Assembly (NCBI GenBank): GCA_017451025.1
Contig: JAFSSM010000056.1
Span: forward strand, 1-64,000
Source of the DNA: Synergistaceae bacterium
GTDB lineage: Bacteria > Synergistota > Synergistia > Synergistales > Aminobacteriaceae
Reading direction: 5' to 3'
DNA length: 64,000 nt
The translations under genes were made by a program, and so were the position numbers. Numbering within the stretch: position 1 is the stretch's first letter; each line of letters starts with the position of its first letter. This document shows positions 1 to 7,907 of this stretch, piece after piece. The notes beneath the pieces are model-generated. The model saw only the letters and a program-made list of their open reading frames with translations. It had not been told where the DNA came from and ran no database searches.

Positions 1-273
1 AATCGTGCAACAGCAATGCACGTCCTCAAGAGCAGGCTGTACGAACTGGCCTTGCAGGAACGTCAGGAGGAGCTGTCCTCAGTTGTCGGAGAGAAGAAGG
101 AGTCAACATGGGGAAGCCAGATACGGAGCTACGTGCTTCATCCCTACACTCTGGTGAAGGACCACAGGACGAATTACGAGAAAGGAAACATACAGGCAGT
201 GCTTGACGGAGACATTAGCGGCTTCATTATGGAATATTTGCGGCAGAGGGCGAAAGGGCAAGTAAATGTGTAG
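1..273 (+). CDS. prfB: Peptide chain release factor 2, C-terminal part (5' end outside window)
   Basis: This is the 3' end of a class I release factor that reads UGA/UAA stop codons and triggers peptide release on the ribosome. The frame is open from base 1, and the visible residues match the conserved RF2 C-terminus: the [15 protein letters not shown] helix, then the [12 protein letters not shown] and VKDHRT motifs. The GGQ catalytic loop lies upstream, outside the window. The stop overlaps the next gene's ATG by 8 nt, suggesting translational coupling. RF1 is unlikely because of the [12 protein letters not shown] signature. Confidence 0.93.
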   Translation, partial: NRATAMHVLKSRLYELALQERQEELSSVVGEKKESTWGSQIRSYVLHPYTLVKDHRTNYEKGNIQAVLDGDISGFIMEYLRQRAKGQVNV

Positions 274-2008
274 ACGAATATTGCTGTTTGTGCTGATGCT
301 GTGGTGCGTCCGAGCGGAGGCAGGCTTTGTCCCTGAACAGCCCATAATGCCGGTGAGAGACCTGCGCCCGAACATGACGGGGTACATCTTGACGGTGCTG
401 AAGGGCACAGAACCCGAACGCCTCCCCATAAAGATTGTGAGCATAGCTCCGCAGAAGCCTGGCCGGGAACTCTCCGACGAGATAATCATTCGTTTTACGG
501 GAAGGCACAAGCTCGCGCAGGGAATGAGCGGTTCTCCTGTGTACGTTCAGGGGAAGCTGATAGGTGCGGTCAGGAGCGGATGGGACATGAGCGACCAGAC
601 GCTGGCGTGTGTTGCGCCCATAGAGTCGATGTGCAGGGTGTTCGACGAGGAAGCATCGCAGAAGTCCCTTACCCCTACCCCCTACTCCCTAACCTCTAAC
701 CTCTATATCTCCGGCCTAAACCCTAGCAACTCATCCCTATTAGCACTTGGCCGGACTCTGGGTCTGACCTTCACGCAGGGAGTGTCCTTGAGCGCGCAGG
801 ACCTCACCGTCAGCCCTTACCGCTTCAGGCCCGGCGACGCAGTGAGTGCCATGTTCGTGTGGGGGGACATCGAGGCCGGAGCCGTCGGAACAATCACCGC
901 AACCTCAAAGGACGGACGCTTCCTCGCCTTCGGGCATCCCGTCAACAAAGCAGGCAAAGTCTCCTACCCTGCGGCCAAGACCTACATTCACGAGGTCGTC
1001 AACAGCCTGCAGTTCCCCTTCAAGCTGGCGAGTCCCGCGAGCATTAACGGAGTGTTCACGCACGACCGCGAGGCCGGAGCAGGAGGCAGAAGCGGATTAT
1101 ACCCTCCCTCAATCGGCGCAGAGTTCCGCTTCAAGAACCTCGACACCGGCGCACAGAGCAGCTATAGGTTCCGTGTAATTGCTGACGAGTTCATGAGCCG
1201 CGAGCTTCTGGTCAAAGTGTTCACTGCACTTGCTGAGGAAGCGTGGGGCAGTAAAGGTCAGGGCACAATGATGGTGAACCTTCACATTGACGGCAAGGCA
1301 ATACCTGACGGATGGTCGCGCAGGGACATCTTCTATTCCGACGAGGACATACTCGAAAAAGCCTTCGAGCAGGCGGAACACATCATCGACGCATACCTGA
1401 CTCAGCCGTTCGAGGAGACGATGCCTTCTGGGTTCGTTATGACGGTCGAGGCGACACAGAAGCCGCGCGTCCTGCTGATTGAGGACGTGAAGCTCTCGAA
1501 GGAGACGGCCAAGCCCGGCGAGTCCATCACTGTAACCGTCAAGCTGAGAGGCTGGAGGACTGCCCCCATTGAGCGCAAGTTCACGATGAAGATTCCCGCA
1601 GACGCGAACGACGGAGTATGTATGCTTGTGGTTCGCGGAGGGAGCGTCGAGTCGTCGGAGCAGATTTCCGTCGACGAGGGCTGGAAGTCCATTGACAGCT
1701 TGGGGCGAATGCTGACGGAGTTCAAGGCCGCCGACGCGAACAACGAGCTGATACTCGAGCTGTACGCGGACAGGACAGGCGAGATTATCAATGCGGTGCT
1801 TGACCAGCTGGCGGAGAAGGGCAAGAAGGACAAGAAGACCAAGAAGGACGAGAAGCCCGCCGAACCCGACAGCGGCCTTCTGCCCGAAGAGGAAGAGTAT
1901 CTGAGCGAGACGAAAGCCCGTTACATCGAGGAAGGCACAATGCGGGTGTTCAGCTCGGAGTACTTCATTGACGGAATGATGAAGCGGCTCATCCACGTAG
2001 AGAAATAA
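266..2008 (+). CDS. SpoIVB-type S55 family serine peptidase domain protein, exported
   Basis: A 580-residue exported protein. A signal peptide (about residues 1-19, ending AEA) is followed by an S55 (SpoIVB) peptidase-like domain with the GMSGSP motif at residues 86-91; Ser88 would be the nucleophile by analogy with SpoIVB. Members of this family cleave or signal in the periplasm or intermembrane space. The C-terminus is Lys/Asp/Glu-rich, with a charged stretch near residues 515-535. The ATG at 266 overlaps the prfB stop, and the gene shares one base with tmk. A run of 7-bp repeats (665-706) sits inside the coding region and encodes a Ser/Thr/Pro/Leu-rich insert. The substrate is unknown. This is not the sporulation SpoIVB itself: the protein is longer and no PDZ domain is obvious. 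Confidence 0.75.
   Translation: MCRRILLFVLMLWCVRAEAGFVPEQPIMPVRDLRPNMTGYILTVLKGTEPERLPIKIVSIAPQKPGRELSDEIIIRFTGRHKLAQGMSGSPVYVQGKLIGAVRSGWDMSDQTLACVAPIESMCRVFDEEASQKSLTPTPYSLTSNLYISGLNPSNSSLLALGRTLGLTFTQGVSLSAQDLTVSPYRFRPGDAVSAMFVWGDIEAGAVGTITATSKDGRFLAFGHPVNKAGKVSYPAAKTYIHEVVNSLQFPFKLASPASINGVFTHDREAGAGGRSGLYPPSIGAEFRFKNLDTGAQSSYRFRVIADEFMSRELLVKVFTALAEEAWGSKGQGTMMVNLHIDGKAIPDGWSRRDIFYSDEDILEKAFEQAEHIIDAYLTQPFEETMPSGFVMTVEATQKPRVLLIEDVKLSKETAKPGESITVTVKLRGWRTAPIERKFTMKIPADANDGVCMLVVRGGSVESSEQISVDEGWKSIDSLGRMLTEFKAADANNELILELYADRTGEIINAVLDQLAEKGKKDKKTKKDEKPAEPDSGLLPEEEEYLSETKARYIEEGTMRVFSSEYFIDGMMKRLIHVEK
665..706 (+). repeat. Heptanucleotide tandem repeat inside the S55 peptidase gene
   Basis: Six degenerate 7-bp units of the type YCCCTAM (TCCCTTA, CCCCTAC, CCCCTAC, TCCCTAA, CCTCTAA, CCTCTAT) lie in tandem. 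They add a Ser/Thr/Pro/Leu-rich segment to the protein without breaking the frame, since six units make 42 bp. Related 7-bp arrays occur at 45841 and 57410. Confidence 0.7.
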
Positions 2009-2610
2009 TGTTCATCACGATAGAAGGAATTGACGGGAGCGGAAAGTCTACGCAGTCAGCGAGATTAGCCCGCTGGCTCGAGGAACGAACAGGCCACGCT
2101 ACAATCAGGACGTTTGAGCCTGGAGGAAGTCCCGACGGCGGGAAGCTCAGGGAGTTTCTCCTGAACAGCAGGGGATTATCGCCGATGGCCGAACTCCTGC
2201 TGTTTCTGGCAGACCGCGCCGAACACGTCGACAAAGTCATAGCTCCTGCTCTCTCTGCCGGGCACAACGTAATCTGCGAACGCTGGAACGAGTCGACGCT
2301 TGCCTACCAGTCCGGCGGACATGATGCGGACATTTCGCGGGCGCGGGCACTCATTGCTTCGTGTGCCTTCCCCGAACCTGACGTGAAGCTGTTTCTAGAC
2401 GTTGAGCCTGATGTGGCGATGTCGAGGGTACGTTCACGGGAACATGGCGACAAGTTCGAGGACGAGGGACTTTCCCTTATGCTGAGGGTTGCGGAGTTCT
2501 ACAGGACTCTTGCCTCGAAGGGAGAGCTGTTGCGCATAGACTGCGGGAGCCTCGACGAGGACGGAGTATTTTCGGCGATAAAGGGAGCGTACGCATGGCC
2601 ATCCAGATAA
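2008..2610 (+). CDS. tmk: Thymidylate kinase (dTMP kinase)
   Basis: Phosphorylates dTMP to dTDP for DNA synthesis in the cytoplasm. The protein has 200 residues, normal for the family. The P-loop GIDGSGKS is at residues 7-14, and the phosphate-binding motif usually written REPGG appears as FEPGG near residue 37. The LID-like segment SREHGDKFEDEG lies near residues 144-155. The ATG overlaps the preceding TAA by one base (TAATG), and the 3' end overlaps yaaR. The neighbourhood tmk-yaaR-holB-yaaT matches the classic Firmicutes cluster, which strengthens the call. Confidence 0.93.
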   Translation: MFITIEGIDGSGKSTQSARLARWLEERTGHATIRTFEPGGSPDGGKLREFLLNSRGLSPMAELLLFLADRAEHVDKVIAPALSAGHNVICERWNESTLAYQSGGHDADISRARALIASCAFPEPDVKLFLDVEPDVAMSRVRSREHGDKFEDEGLSLMLRVAEFYRTLASKGELLRIDCGSLDEDGVFSAIKGAYAWPSR

Positions 2611-3050
2611 AGCGGGGAGGAGGAGAACCCCCCGCATCCCAGCCCCGCGTCGAATACGGGAGCAGTCATTCCGGCTCACACGCTGCCCCAGCAAACGCAG
2701 TAGCCTCGTCAGCGTTCTCGTTCGATGCGGCGATGGAGTCCACAGAACTTGAGGACCTGCTCGACCAGCTCTACGAACTCTCAGACAGGTTGAGCGTGTT
2801 TCCCGGCGGCCGCCTCATCGAGGAGTACAGGAACGTCTTGACCGAACTCCTCAAGCGCGCAACGAAAGGCCTTCGCATCAAGCGGGACATGCGCTGGCGG
2901 AAGACTGACCGCAAAATGTACGTAACAATTGAGCGTGCAGAAAAGGCAATGGACGAACTGGAGGAAGCCTTCATTTACGAGGGCAACAGGACGAAGGCAC
3001 TTGCGCTTATGGAGGAGATAAAGGGTTGTCTGATCTCGCTTCTAATGTAG
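2595..3050 (+). CDS. yaaR: YaaR family (DUF327) protein
   Basis: A 151-residue protein of the YaaR/DUF327 family. It has a disordered, polar N-terminus (residues 1-40) followed by an all-helical domain containing ELEDLLDQLYEL and KRDMRWRKTDRKMYV, which resemble YaaR. The function is not established. In Bacillus the gene lies between tmk and holB, exactly as here, except that yaaQ is missing. The start overlaps tmk by 16 nt and the end overlaps holB by 25 nt, so the genes are almost certainly co-translated. Confidence 0.75.
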   Translation: MAIQIKRGGGEPPASQPRVEYGSSHSGSHAAPANAVASSAFSFDAAMESTELEDLLDQLYELSDRLSVFPGGRLIEEYRNVLTELLKRATKGLRIKRDMRWRKTDRKMYVTIERAEKAMDELEEAFIYEGNRTKALALMEEIKGCLISLLM

Positions 3051-3733
3051 TCTGGCAGGAAATACTGCGTGAGACCGATCCTCATTGCCGGGCAGTCGCT
3101 GCTCCCGCAAAATGGCATCAGGAAATCACGGAAGCACTCGCCCGCAAAATTCTGGGGAGCTTCAGGCCGAATCACCCTGACCTGATTATCGCCGGAACAA
3201 CGGACACTGCCCCGAACATTGACGTGTGCAGACAGCTCATCGGCGATATTGCCCTGATGCCTCTGGAAGCACCCCGACGCTTGGCAGTAATCATGAGCGC
3301 GGACAAGCTGCTTCTTCCTGCGGCGAACAGCCTCCTCAAGCTCGCGGAGGAGCCTCCATCACACGCACTTCTCCTGTTCCTGATGGAGGACGGACGGTTA
3401 TTCCTGCCGACGCTGAGGAGCCGGTCGCGCTTCAGCGTAATCACCGACGACCAGACAGCAGAAGCCCGCCCCTTCCCGCAGAGTGATTCTGACTGGGTGA
3501 AGTGGCTTGCGTCCTCCCGAAAGTCCGACGCTGACTCAATGACCACTGAGCTTGAGGCTTGGGCGAACTACGCAGGAAGTGCCGGGAACTTCGCTATTGC
3601 CGGAAAAATCGAGAGGCTGAGACTGATTGCGGGCAGGAAGAATCTTTCTGTTCCCATGTTATGCGACCTGATACTACTTACACTAAGAGAGGACACCACA
3701 AAATATGAGCATATACTTGACGATTTTCGGTAA
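3026..3733 (+). CDS. holB: DNA polymerase III delta'-like subunit, short and without Walker A
   Basis: Clamp-loader delta'-like protein that would act with DnaX at the replication fork. The start is TTG at 3026, preceded by GGAGGAG at 3011-3017. Recognisable features are the HPDL segment, the 'SADKLLLPAANSLLKLAEEPP' region shared by delta' and DnaX proteins, and a Thr-Leu-Arg-Ser-Arg sensor-like motif. Residues 20-45, where a P-loop would sit, contain no GxxxxGK(S/T). At 235 residues it is about 100 shorter than the usual protein, so the collar domain is reduced or absent. Position between yaaR and yaaT supports the name. Confidence 0.75.
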   Translation: MSDLASNVVWQEILRETDPHCRAVAAPAKWHQEITEALARKILGSFRPNHPDLIIAGTTDTAPNIDVCRQLIGDIALMPLEAPRRLAVIMSADKLLLPAANSLLKLAEEPPSHALLLFLMEDGRLFLPTLRSRSRFSVITDDQTAEARPFPQSDSDWVKWLASSRKSDADSMTTELEAWANYAGSAGNFAIAGKIERLRLIAGRKNLSVPMLCDLILLTLREDTTKYEHILDDFR

Positions 3734-4877
3734 GCCGAGATATTTGGGGCTTGCCCGGATTCGGGACAACATAGAGACAACACGTTTGGGCTGGATGGTG
3801 GTTAGGACATCACGCGGCTATGAGATGGGGCTTCCCGGCGGAACACTCACTGAGGAACAGCAGGCCAAGTACAGGACTGCGGCTTCACGTTACGAGGACC
3901 CGAGCGAGGCGATGCTCCAGAACGTGGACTTTATACGTTACGCGGACGACGAGGACATCGAGAACTACTACGACTGCCGCGAAGAGGAGAACGAGGCATT
4001 GTGGCGCGCGCGGGACATCCTGAAGGCTCACCACCTCGATATGAAGCTGGTTGATGTGGAATACATGCTTGACCGCAAAAAGTTCTTCCTGTACTTCACG
4101 TCGGAGCAGAGGGTAGATTTCCGGTCATACGTGCGGGACTTGGCGCACGAGTTCAGGACGAGAATAGAGATGCGGCAGATAGGCACGCGCGACGAAGCAA
4201 GACTCGTTAAGGGGATGGCTTCATGCGGAAGACCGTGCTGCTGCGGGTACTGGCTTCGGGGCTTCACTCCGATCAGCATAAAGATCGTGAAGGAGCAGCG
4301 TTCGGCCCTGAACCCTACGAAAATTTCGGGCATCTGCGGAAGGTTAATGTGCTGCATGTCCTACGAGCAGGAGTCATATTCTGAGCTTTGGGCGAAACTT
4401 CCTGGTCCAGGAGCGAAGATTAAGACCGAGCAGGGATTCTATGTGCTCGAGAGCTTGGACATTGGGCACGAACAGGTGAATGTGCGCTGTCCGTCGAACC
4501 GGCTTGTTCCCGTGAAGATTGACGAGTTCGAGACATTCCGTGAGGCAATTATGCGGGGTGAAGAATGGGGCGAGGATAAAGAGCTTGTCGCGAAGAAGAA
4601 GGCGATGCAGGAACGTGCGGCGATGCTGGAGAAGCGGCGGGAACGCCAGAAGATGATAGCGACGGCGAAGGTAGCTCGTCTGCGTCGTGATAGGATAGCG
4701 CGTGCGGAGAAGAGGCAGGAGGAACACAAGGCCAAGCCCAAGAACGTGAAGCCTGGACAGGGACAGGGACAGCCCGCACAGTCAGGGCAGACATCACAGG
4801 CCGGACAGGCGAACGCTCCCTCGAAGCGGAGGAGGAACAGGAAGCCGAAGCCCAATCCTGAACAGCGCGAGAACTGA
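3705..4877 (+). CDS. yaaT: PSP1 domain protein, YaaT/stage 0 sporulation family
   Basis: A 390-residue PSP1-domain protein. The Cys-rich signatures CGRPCCCGYWL and GICGRLMCCMSYE in the middle of the protein are diagnostic of this family. In Bacillus subtilis YaaT works with RicA/RicF in RNA processing and development. The last ~100 residues are low complexity: a Lys/Arg-rich helix (about 285-345) and a Gly/Gln/Ser-rich, basic tail that may bind nucleic acid (inference). The ATG at 3705 lies inside the holB end, and a terminator hairpin follows directly, closing the operon. Confidence 0.87.
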   Translation: MSIYLTIFGKPRYLGLARIRDNIETTRLGWMVVRTSRGYEMGLPGGTLTEEQQAKYRTAASRYEDPSEAMLQNVDFIRYADDEDIENYYDCREEENEALWRARDILKAHHLDMKLVDVEYMLDRKKFFLYFTSEQRVDFRSYVRDLAHEFRTRIEMRQIGTRDEARLVKGMASCGRPCCCGYWLRGFTPISIKIVKEQRSALNPTKISGICGRLMCCMSYEQESYSELWAKLPGPGAKIKTEQGFYVLESLDIGHEQVNVRCPSNRLVPVKIDEFETFREAIMRGEEWGEDKELVAKKKAMQERAAMLEKRRERQKMIATAKVARLRRDRIARAEKRQEEHKAKPKNVKPGQGQGQPAQSGQTSQAGQANAPSKRRRNRKPKPNPEQREN

Positions 4878-4888
4878 GACAACAAAAA

Positions 4889-4920
4889 GCACCCGCCGAG
4901 AGATCGCGACGGGTGTTTAT
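4889..4920. terminator. Bidirectional intrinsic terminator after yaaT
   Basis: The stem gcacccg (4889-4895) pairs with cgggtgt (4910-4916). A weak T-run follows on the + strand, and CTTTTTGTTGT follows on the - strand. It separates the yaaT operon from the convergent porin gene. Confidence 0.6.
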
Positions 4921-4934
4921 GATTCTTGGGACAC

Positions 4935-4973
4935 GAAAAAGCGGAGCCTCCTCACACTCGAGGAAACTCCGCT
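4935..4973 (-). terminator. Intrinsic terminator of porin gene 1
   Basis: On the minus strand, the stem agcggag/ctccgct (4940-4946 with 4967-4973) is followed by five T residues (4936-4940). It lies about 125 nt beyond the porin 1 stop codon. Confidence 0.65.
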
Positions 4974-5098
4974 CGTTATTGCTTATTCCTGATGAAGTCC
5001 TGCTCCGTTTCTCCGGCTCTTCCCCCGAAGATTCCATCAAAACCTGCCGGAAGCCTCAGCTCAGAACCTCAAAACTTTGCCTGCTTTGCCTGTCCAGA

Positions 5099-6676
5099 CT
5101 AGAAGGTTACACTCGTCCTGAACCTTACGACGTTGTCCTTGCGGCTGTCGTCGCCGTTCTGGTCGTTCTCGGCGTGCATGAAGTTCAGGCCCATCGTCGT
5201 GTAGTCGTTGAGGTGATACTGAACACCTACGCCGTATTCCTTCGGCTTCGCGTCGCTGCCAGCACCCCTGCCGTTAGCTACGTTGTAGCCATAGTAGAAC
5301 AGGTAGGTTGACCACTGCTCGTTCCAATCCTGGCCGAGACCGACTCTCCAGTACTTCGTCTTTTCAGCCACATAGCCTGCAAGGTACTCTTCCTGAAGGA
5401 GTGCGCCGTAGAACAGGATTCCGTCGTTCATACCGGTGAAGCCCTGATCGAACTGGCCGTACTCGAGCCATACGCTGGTGTACTTGAGAGCTTCCTGCTT
5501 TACGTCGATGATTGCTGCCCAGTGGTTCGCGTCGTCGACCATGTTAGCACCGCCGCCGAAGTAACCGCCATCTCTCCAAGCAAGTCTGCCGTTGTTGTTG
5601 AAGACTTCCTCTGTATCGATCTTCTGGTGATAGAACACACCCTTCAGGCCGATGTTGTCATTGAAGTTGAAGCGGAGGCCTGCGTAGACTGTCCAGAGGT
5701 TCTTGAACGACTTATCACCCTCAACATGCTTTGACCCCTCACCCTGGCTGTACTCTTCTGCGTTATCGCCGAAGAATGCCTGTCCGCCGAGATCGAAGCC
5801 GATCTGCTCAGTGAACTGGAACGTACCGCGTGCCATGAGCATCCAGTCTTCCCAGCCGAACTTGTTGGGGTGCGCTCCAACTGCCTGCACTGTGCCCATT
5901 CCGAAGTTCTTTGTCAGGCCGAAACCTGTCCATGTCCAGTCTGTAAGGATCTGGTCGCCGTCCCACACACCAGTGCCAGGAAGGGAAATCTTGTAGTCGC
6001 CTTCCCATGCCCAGTTCTGGCGGCCAACGAGAAGCCTGCTGTCCATGAAGAACGGCATCTCAACATAGAACCTGTCAAGGTACGCGCTCTGAGTATGCGC
6101 GTTTGAACCAGCGGTATCGCCCTCATTCCTGAGTCTTGCGCGGAAGAAGTACTCATCGTTCTCGCCCCATGTGCGCTCGAAGAACAGACGTGCTTCGTCG
6201 AACTTTACGGACCCCTTGCCGTCAGTGGTGAAAGCGTCTCCGGCCTTGTTCCTGCTCTCGTTCATGACATCAAGCACGAGCGTGCCGTGAATGTGCCATC
6301 CGCCGAGCCTGTCCTCAAGAACTGCGACTCTCTCGTCAAGCTCATCTACCCTTACGCCGAGTGCCTCGAGCTCGTCCTTGAACTCAACAACGAGTCTCTT
6401 GAGCATCTCTACGTCCTGCTTGCTGGCCTTCGTCATGTCGACTACTGCGAGTGCTCTGGCGAGTGCTGATGCAAGCTCGTAACGGGTCGTCTGCTGCTGG
6501 CCCTTGTAGGTGCCGTCAGGATAGCCTGACAGGATTCCGTGTGCTGCTAACTGACCGATTGCGTCATAAGCCCAGTGGTTCATCGGCACATCCATGAACG
6601 GGTTGGTCGCTGAAAACGCGGGTGCCGCAAGTGCTGCTACTGCTACAATAGCTGCGATTACTGCATATTTCTTCAT
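5099..6676 (-). CDS. SLH-domain outer-membrane porin 1 (expressed copy)
   Basis: A 525-residue outer-membrane protein. A signal peptide (about 1-22, ending AFSA) is followed by an SLH domain (about 24-85, with NHWAYDAIGQLAAHGILSGYPDG) that would grip the cell wall or periplasmic polymer, a coiled coil (about 90-135) and a beta-barrel whose last residue is Phe after alternating hydrophobics (RFRTSVTF), a typical porin end signal. Such SLH porins are abundant surface proteins in Synergistota and some other diderms. The start has a good AAGGGGG Shine-Dalgarno, and a 17-bp-spaced promoter lies about 290 bp upstream. The gene is divergent from porin 2, with the recombinase between them. From FSATNPF onward it matches porin 2 at 116 of 117 residues; the barrels have diverged. 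Confidence 0.88.
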   Translation of the reverse strand: MKKYAVIAAIVAVAALAAPAFSATNPFMDVPMNHWAYDAIGQLAAHGILSGYPDGTYKGQQQTTRYELASALARALAVVDMTKASKQDVEMLKRLVVEFKDELEALGVRVDELDERVAVLEDRLGGWHIHGTLVLDVMNESRNKAGDAFTTDGKGSVKFDEARLFFERTWGENDEYFFRARLRNEGDTAGSNAHTQSAYLDRFYVEMPFFMDSRLLVGRQNWAWEGDYKISLPGTGVWDGDQILTDWTWTGFGLTKNFGMGTVQAVGAHPNKFGWEDWMLMARGTFQFTEQIGFDLGGQAFFGDNAEEYSQGEGSKHVEGDKSFKNLWTVYAGLRFNFNDNIGLKGVFYHQKIDTEEVFNNNGRLAWRDGGYFGGGANMVDDANHWAAIIDVKQEALKYTSVWLEYGQFDQGFTGMNDGILFYGALLQEEYLAGYVAEKTKYWRVGLGQDWNEQWSTYLFYYGYNVANGRGAGSDAKPKEYGVGVQYHLNDYTTMGLNFMHAENDQNGDDSRKDNVVRFRTSVTF

Positions 6677-7019
6677 TATGAATAAACCCCCTTATGAAAT
6701 TGTCAAACAACTATCGTCTTCACGCACTCAGTCTTAATACTGCCCTGAGTCTGATGGGGGTGCGGAAAGTTACCTTGTTTCCTTTCTGTCCCTCTGACAG
6801 TTCGAGAAGCTGTATTCCCGACCTCCTGCGCCCTCTGCATGAACTCTTTCCTTAATGCCTGAACGGGGATCGTTGCATCTCCTTTCTGCGGCTTCTGGCT
6901 TTTTGAAGTTAATGCGTCGGTTTGACGATCTTTCGCTACGTATTTCCCGTAGCACGGCGCATATATTACTACACACTTTTGAAAAATGCAAGCGAATCTG
7001 TAATTTCGCGTATAAAGTT
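6677..7019 (-). promoter_or_regulatory. Long leader of porin 1
   Basis: This 343-bp gap between the recombinase stop and porin 1 holds the porin promoter (6963-6991) and a 5' untranslated leader of about 280 nt. The leader contains an ACTCAG/CTGAGT inverted repeat (6726-6731 with 6745-6750, 13-nt loop) and ends with AAGGGGG before the ATG. A 111-codon minus-strand ORF across it has no convincing ribosome site and no recognisable domain, so I treat the stretch as leader. A long structured leader is consistent with post-transcriptional control, but no known riboswitch class was recognised. Confidence 0.5.
6963..6991 (-). promoter_or_regulatory. Sigma-70-type promoter of porin 1, inside the candidate invertible segment
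   Basis: On the minus strand, -35 TTGCAT (6986-6991) and -10 TAATAT (6963-6968) are separated by exactly 17 bp. Transcription would start near 6956 and run through the ~280-nt leader into porin 1. The promoter begins just after the recombinase stop codon. Confidence 0.6.
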
Positions 7020-7904
7020 TCAGAAAATGGCCTCGCATATAGCATCCTCGCAGGGACTCTTCAGGCGGTCAACGTGGTGCGCATAAACCATCGTTGTAGT
7101 TATGGACTTGTGTCGTGCGAAGGCTTGAACGTCAGAGAGTGATATTCCGGCCATAAGAGACAGAGTTATTGCCGAGTGCCTGAGAGAATGCGCAGTGAGG
7201 CGGCTGGAAGTGAAGCCGTTTTCCCGCATTGCCGACTTGCAGATGAACGAGATGCTTCGAGTTGAGAGTCTGGAGTTCATGTTCCGAAAACTCATTGACA
7301 CAAAAAGAGGAGAGTCTTTGCTGGTGTGGCCTCTATCCGCCAAATATTCACGAACTGCTCTCAAAACTGGAGCAGGCAATTTCACGAACTCAGCCTTAGA
7401 GTTTCTGCCCTTGCCCTGAACAAACAGGCATGTATGGTTGCCGATTCTACGCAAGTCCTCAATATTTGCTCTGACCACTTCGATTGTCCGCAAGCCGCCT
7501 ACTGACATTAGGGCAAGGATGGCAAAATTTCTGCGGCCTATTGGAGTTTTGCGGTCTATGCTGTTAAGGATTGTACGCAGCTGTTCAACGCCTAAGCAGT
7601 CTCTTTTGTGGCCGGGTTCTTGTTTGGGAGTTTTGATGCCGAAAGCAATATTCGGGTAAAGTCCGGAGTGTTCAGTCCAAGCGAAGAAGCGTCTGCAAGC
7701 GGCCAAGTAGAGAGCTATGGTACTGGGCTTGCGTTTGAGGTGTTCGAGGTGTTTGCGGAAGCTGAGGATGTCGTTGCGTGAGGGCTGGGAGATTGAGCGT
7801 TCGGAGAAGTAGCGGAAGAGTTGGCGTAATGCGCGTCTGTAAGTAGCTTCAGTGTTTTCTGAGACATCGATAAACTGGAAAAATGCGTCTATTACGTTAT
7901 TCAT
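7020..7904 (-). CDS. Tyrosine recombinase (XerC/D-like) between the two porin genes
   Basis: A 294-residue site-specific recombinase with an N-terminal SAM-like core-binding domain (about 1-90) and a C-terminal catalytic domain. The full catalytic set is visible: Arg139 (GGLRT), Lys165 (GKGR), His239 and Arg242 (HSLRHS), His265 (ARHKS) and the nucleophile Tyr274 (VYAHH). The ATG at 7904 has an excellent AAGGAGG site (7912-7918). The gene is isolated between two divergent, paralogous surface-protein genes, the arrangement expected of a dedicated DNA invertase (as in Mycoplasma Xer1/vpma or Bacteroides Mpi systems). A chromosome-dimer XerC/D role is less likely given the context. No other phage or integron genes are nearby. 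Confidence 0.9.
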   Translation of the reverse strand: MNNVIDAFFQFIDVSENTEATYRRALRQLFRYFSERSISQPSRNDILSFRKHLEHLKRKPSTIALYLAACRRFFAWTEHSGLYPNIAFGIKTPKQEPGHKRDCLGVEQLRTILNSIDRKTPIGRRNFAILALMSVGGLRTIEVVRANIEDLRRIGNHTCLFVQGKGRNSKAEFVKLPAPVLRAVREYLADRGHTSKDSPLFVSMSFRNMNSRLSTRSISFICKSAMRENGFTSSRLTAHSLRHSAITLSLMAGISLSDVQAFARHKSITTTMVYAHHVDRLKSPCEDAICEAIF

Positions 7905-7907
7905 GGA

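Noticed and set aside
1109-1996. Long minus-strand ORF of 295 codons opposite the S55 peptidase gene
   Set aside because: It has no ribosome site, no recognisable domain, and mirrors a well-supported coding frame; high GC third positions explain it.
6703-7038. 111-codon minus-strand ORF across the porin 1 leader
   Set aside because: It begins inside the recombinase end, lacks a plausible Shine-Dalgarno and shows no protein-like conservation; the stretch reads better as promoter plus leader.
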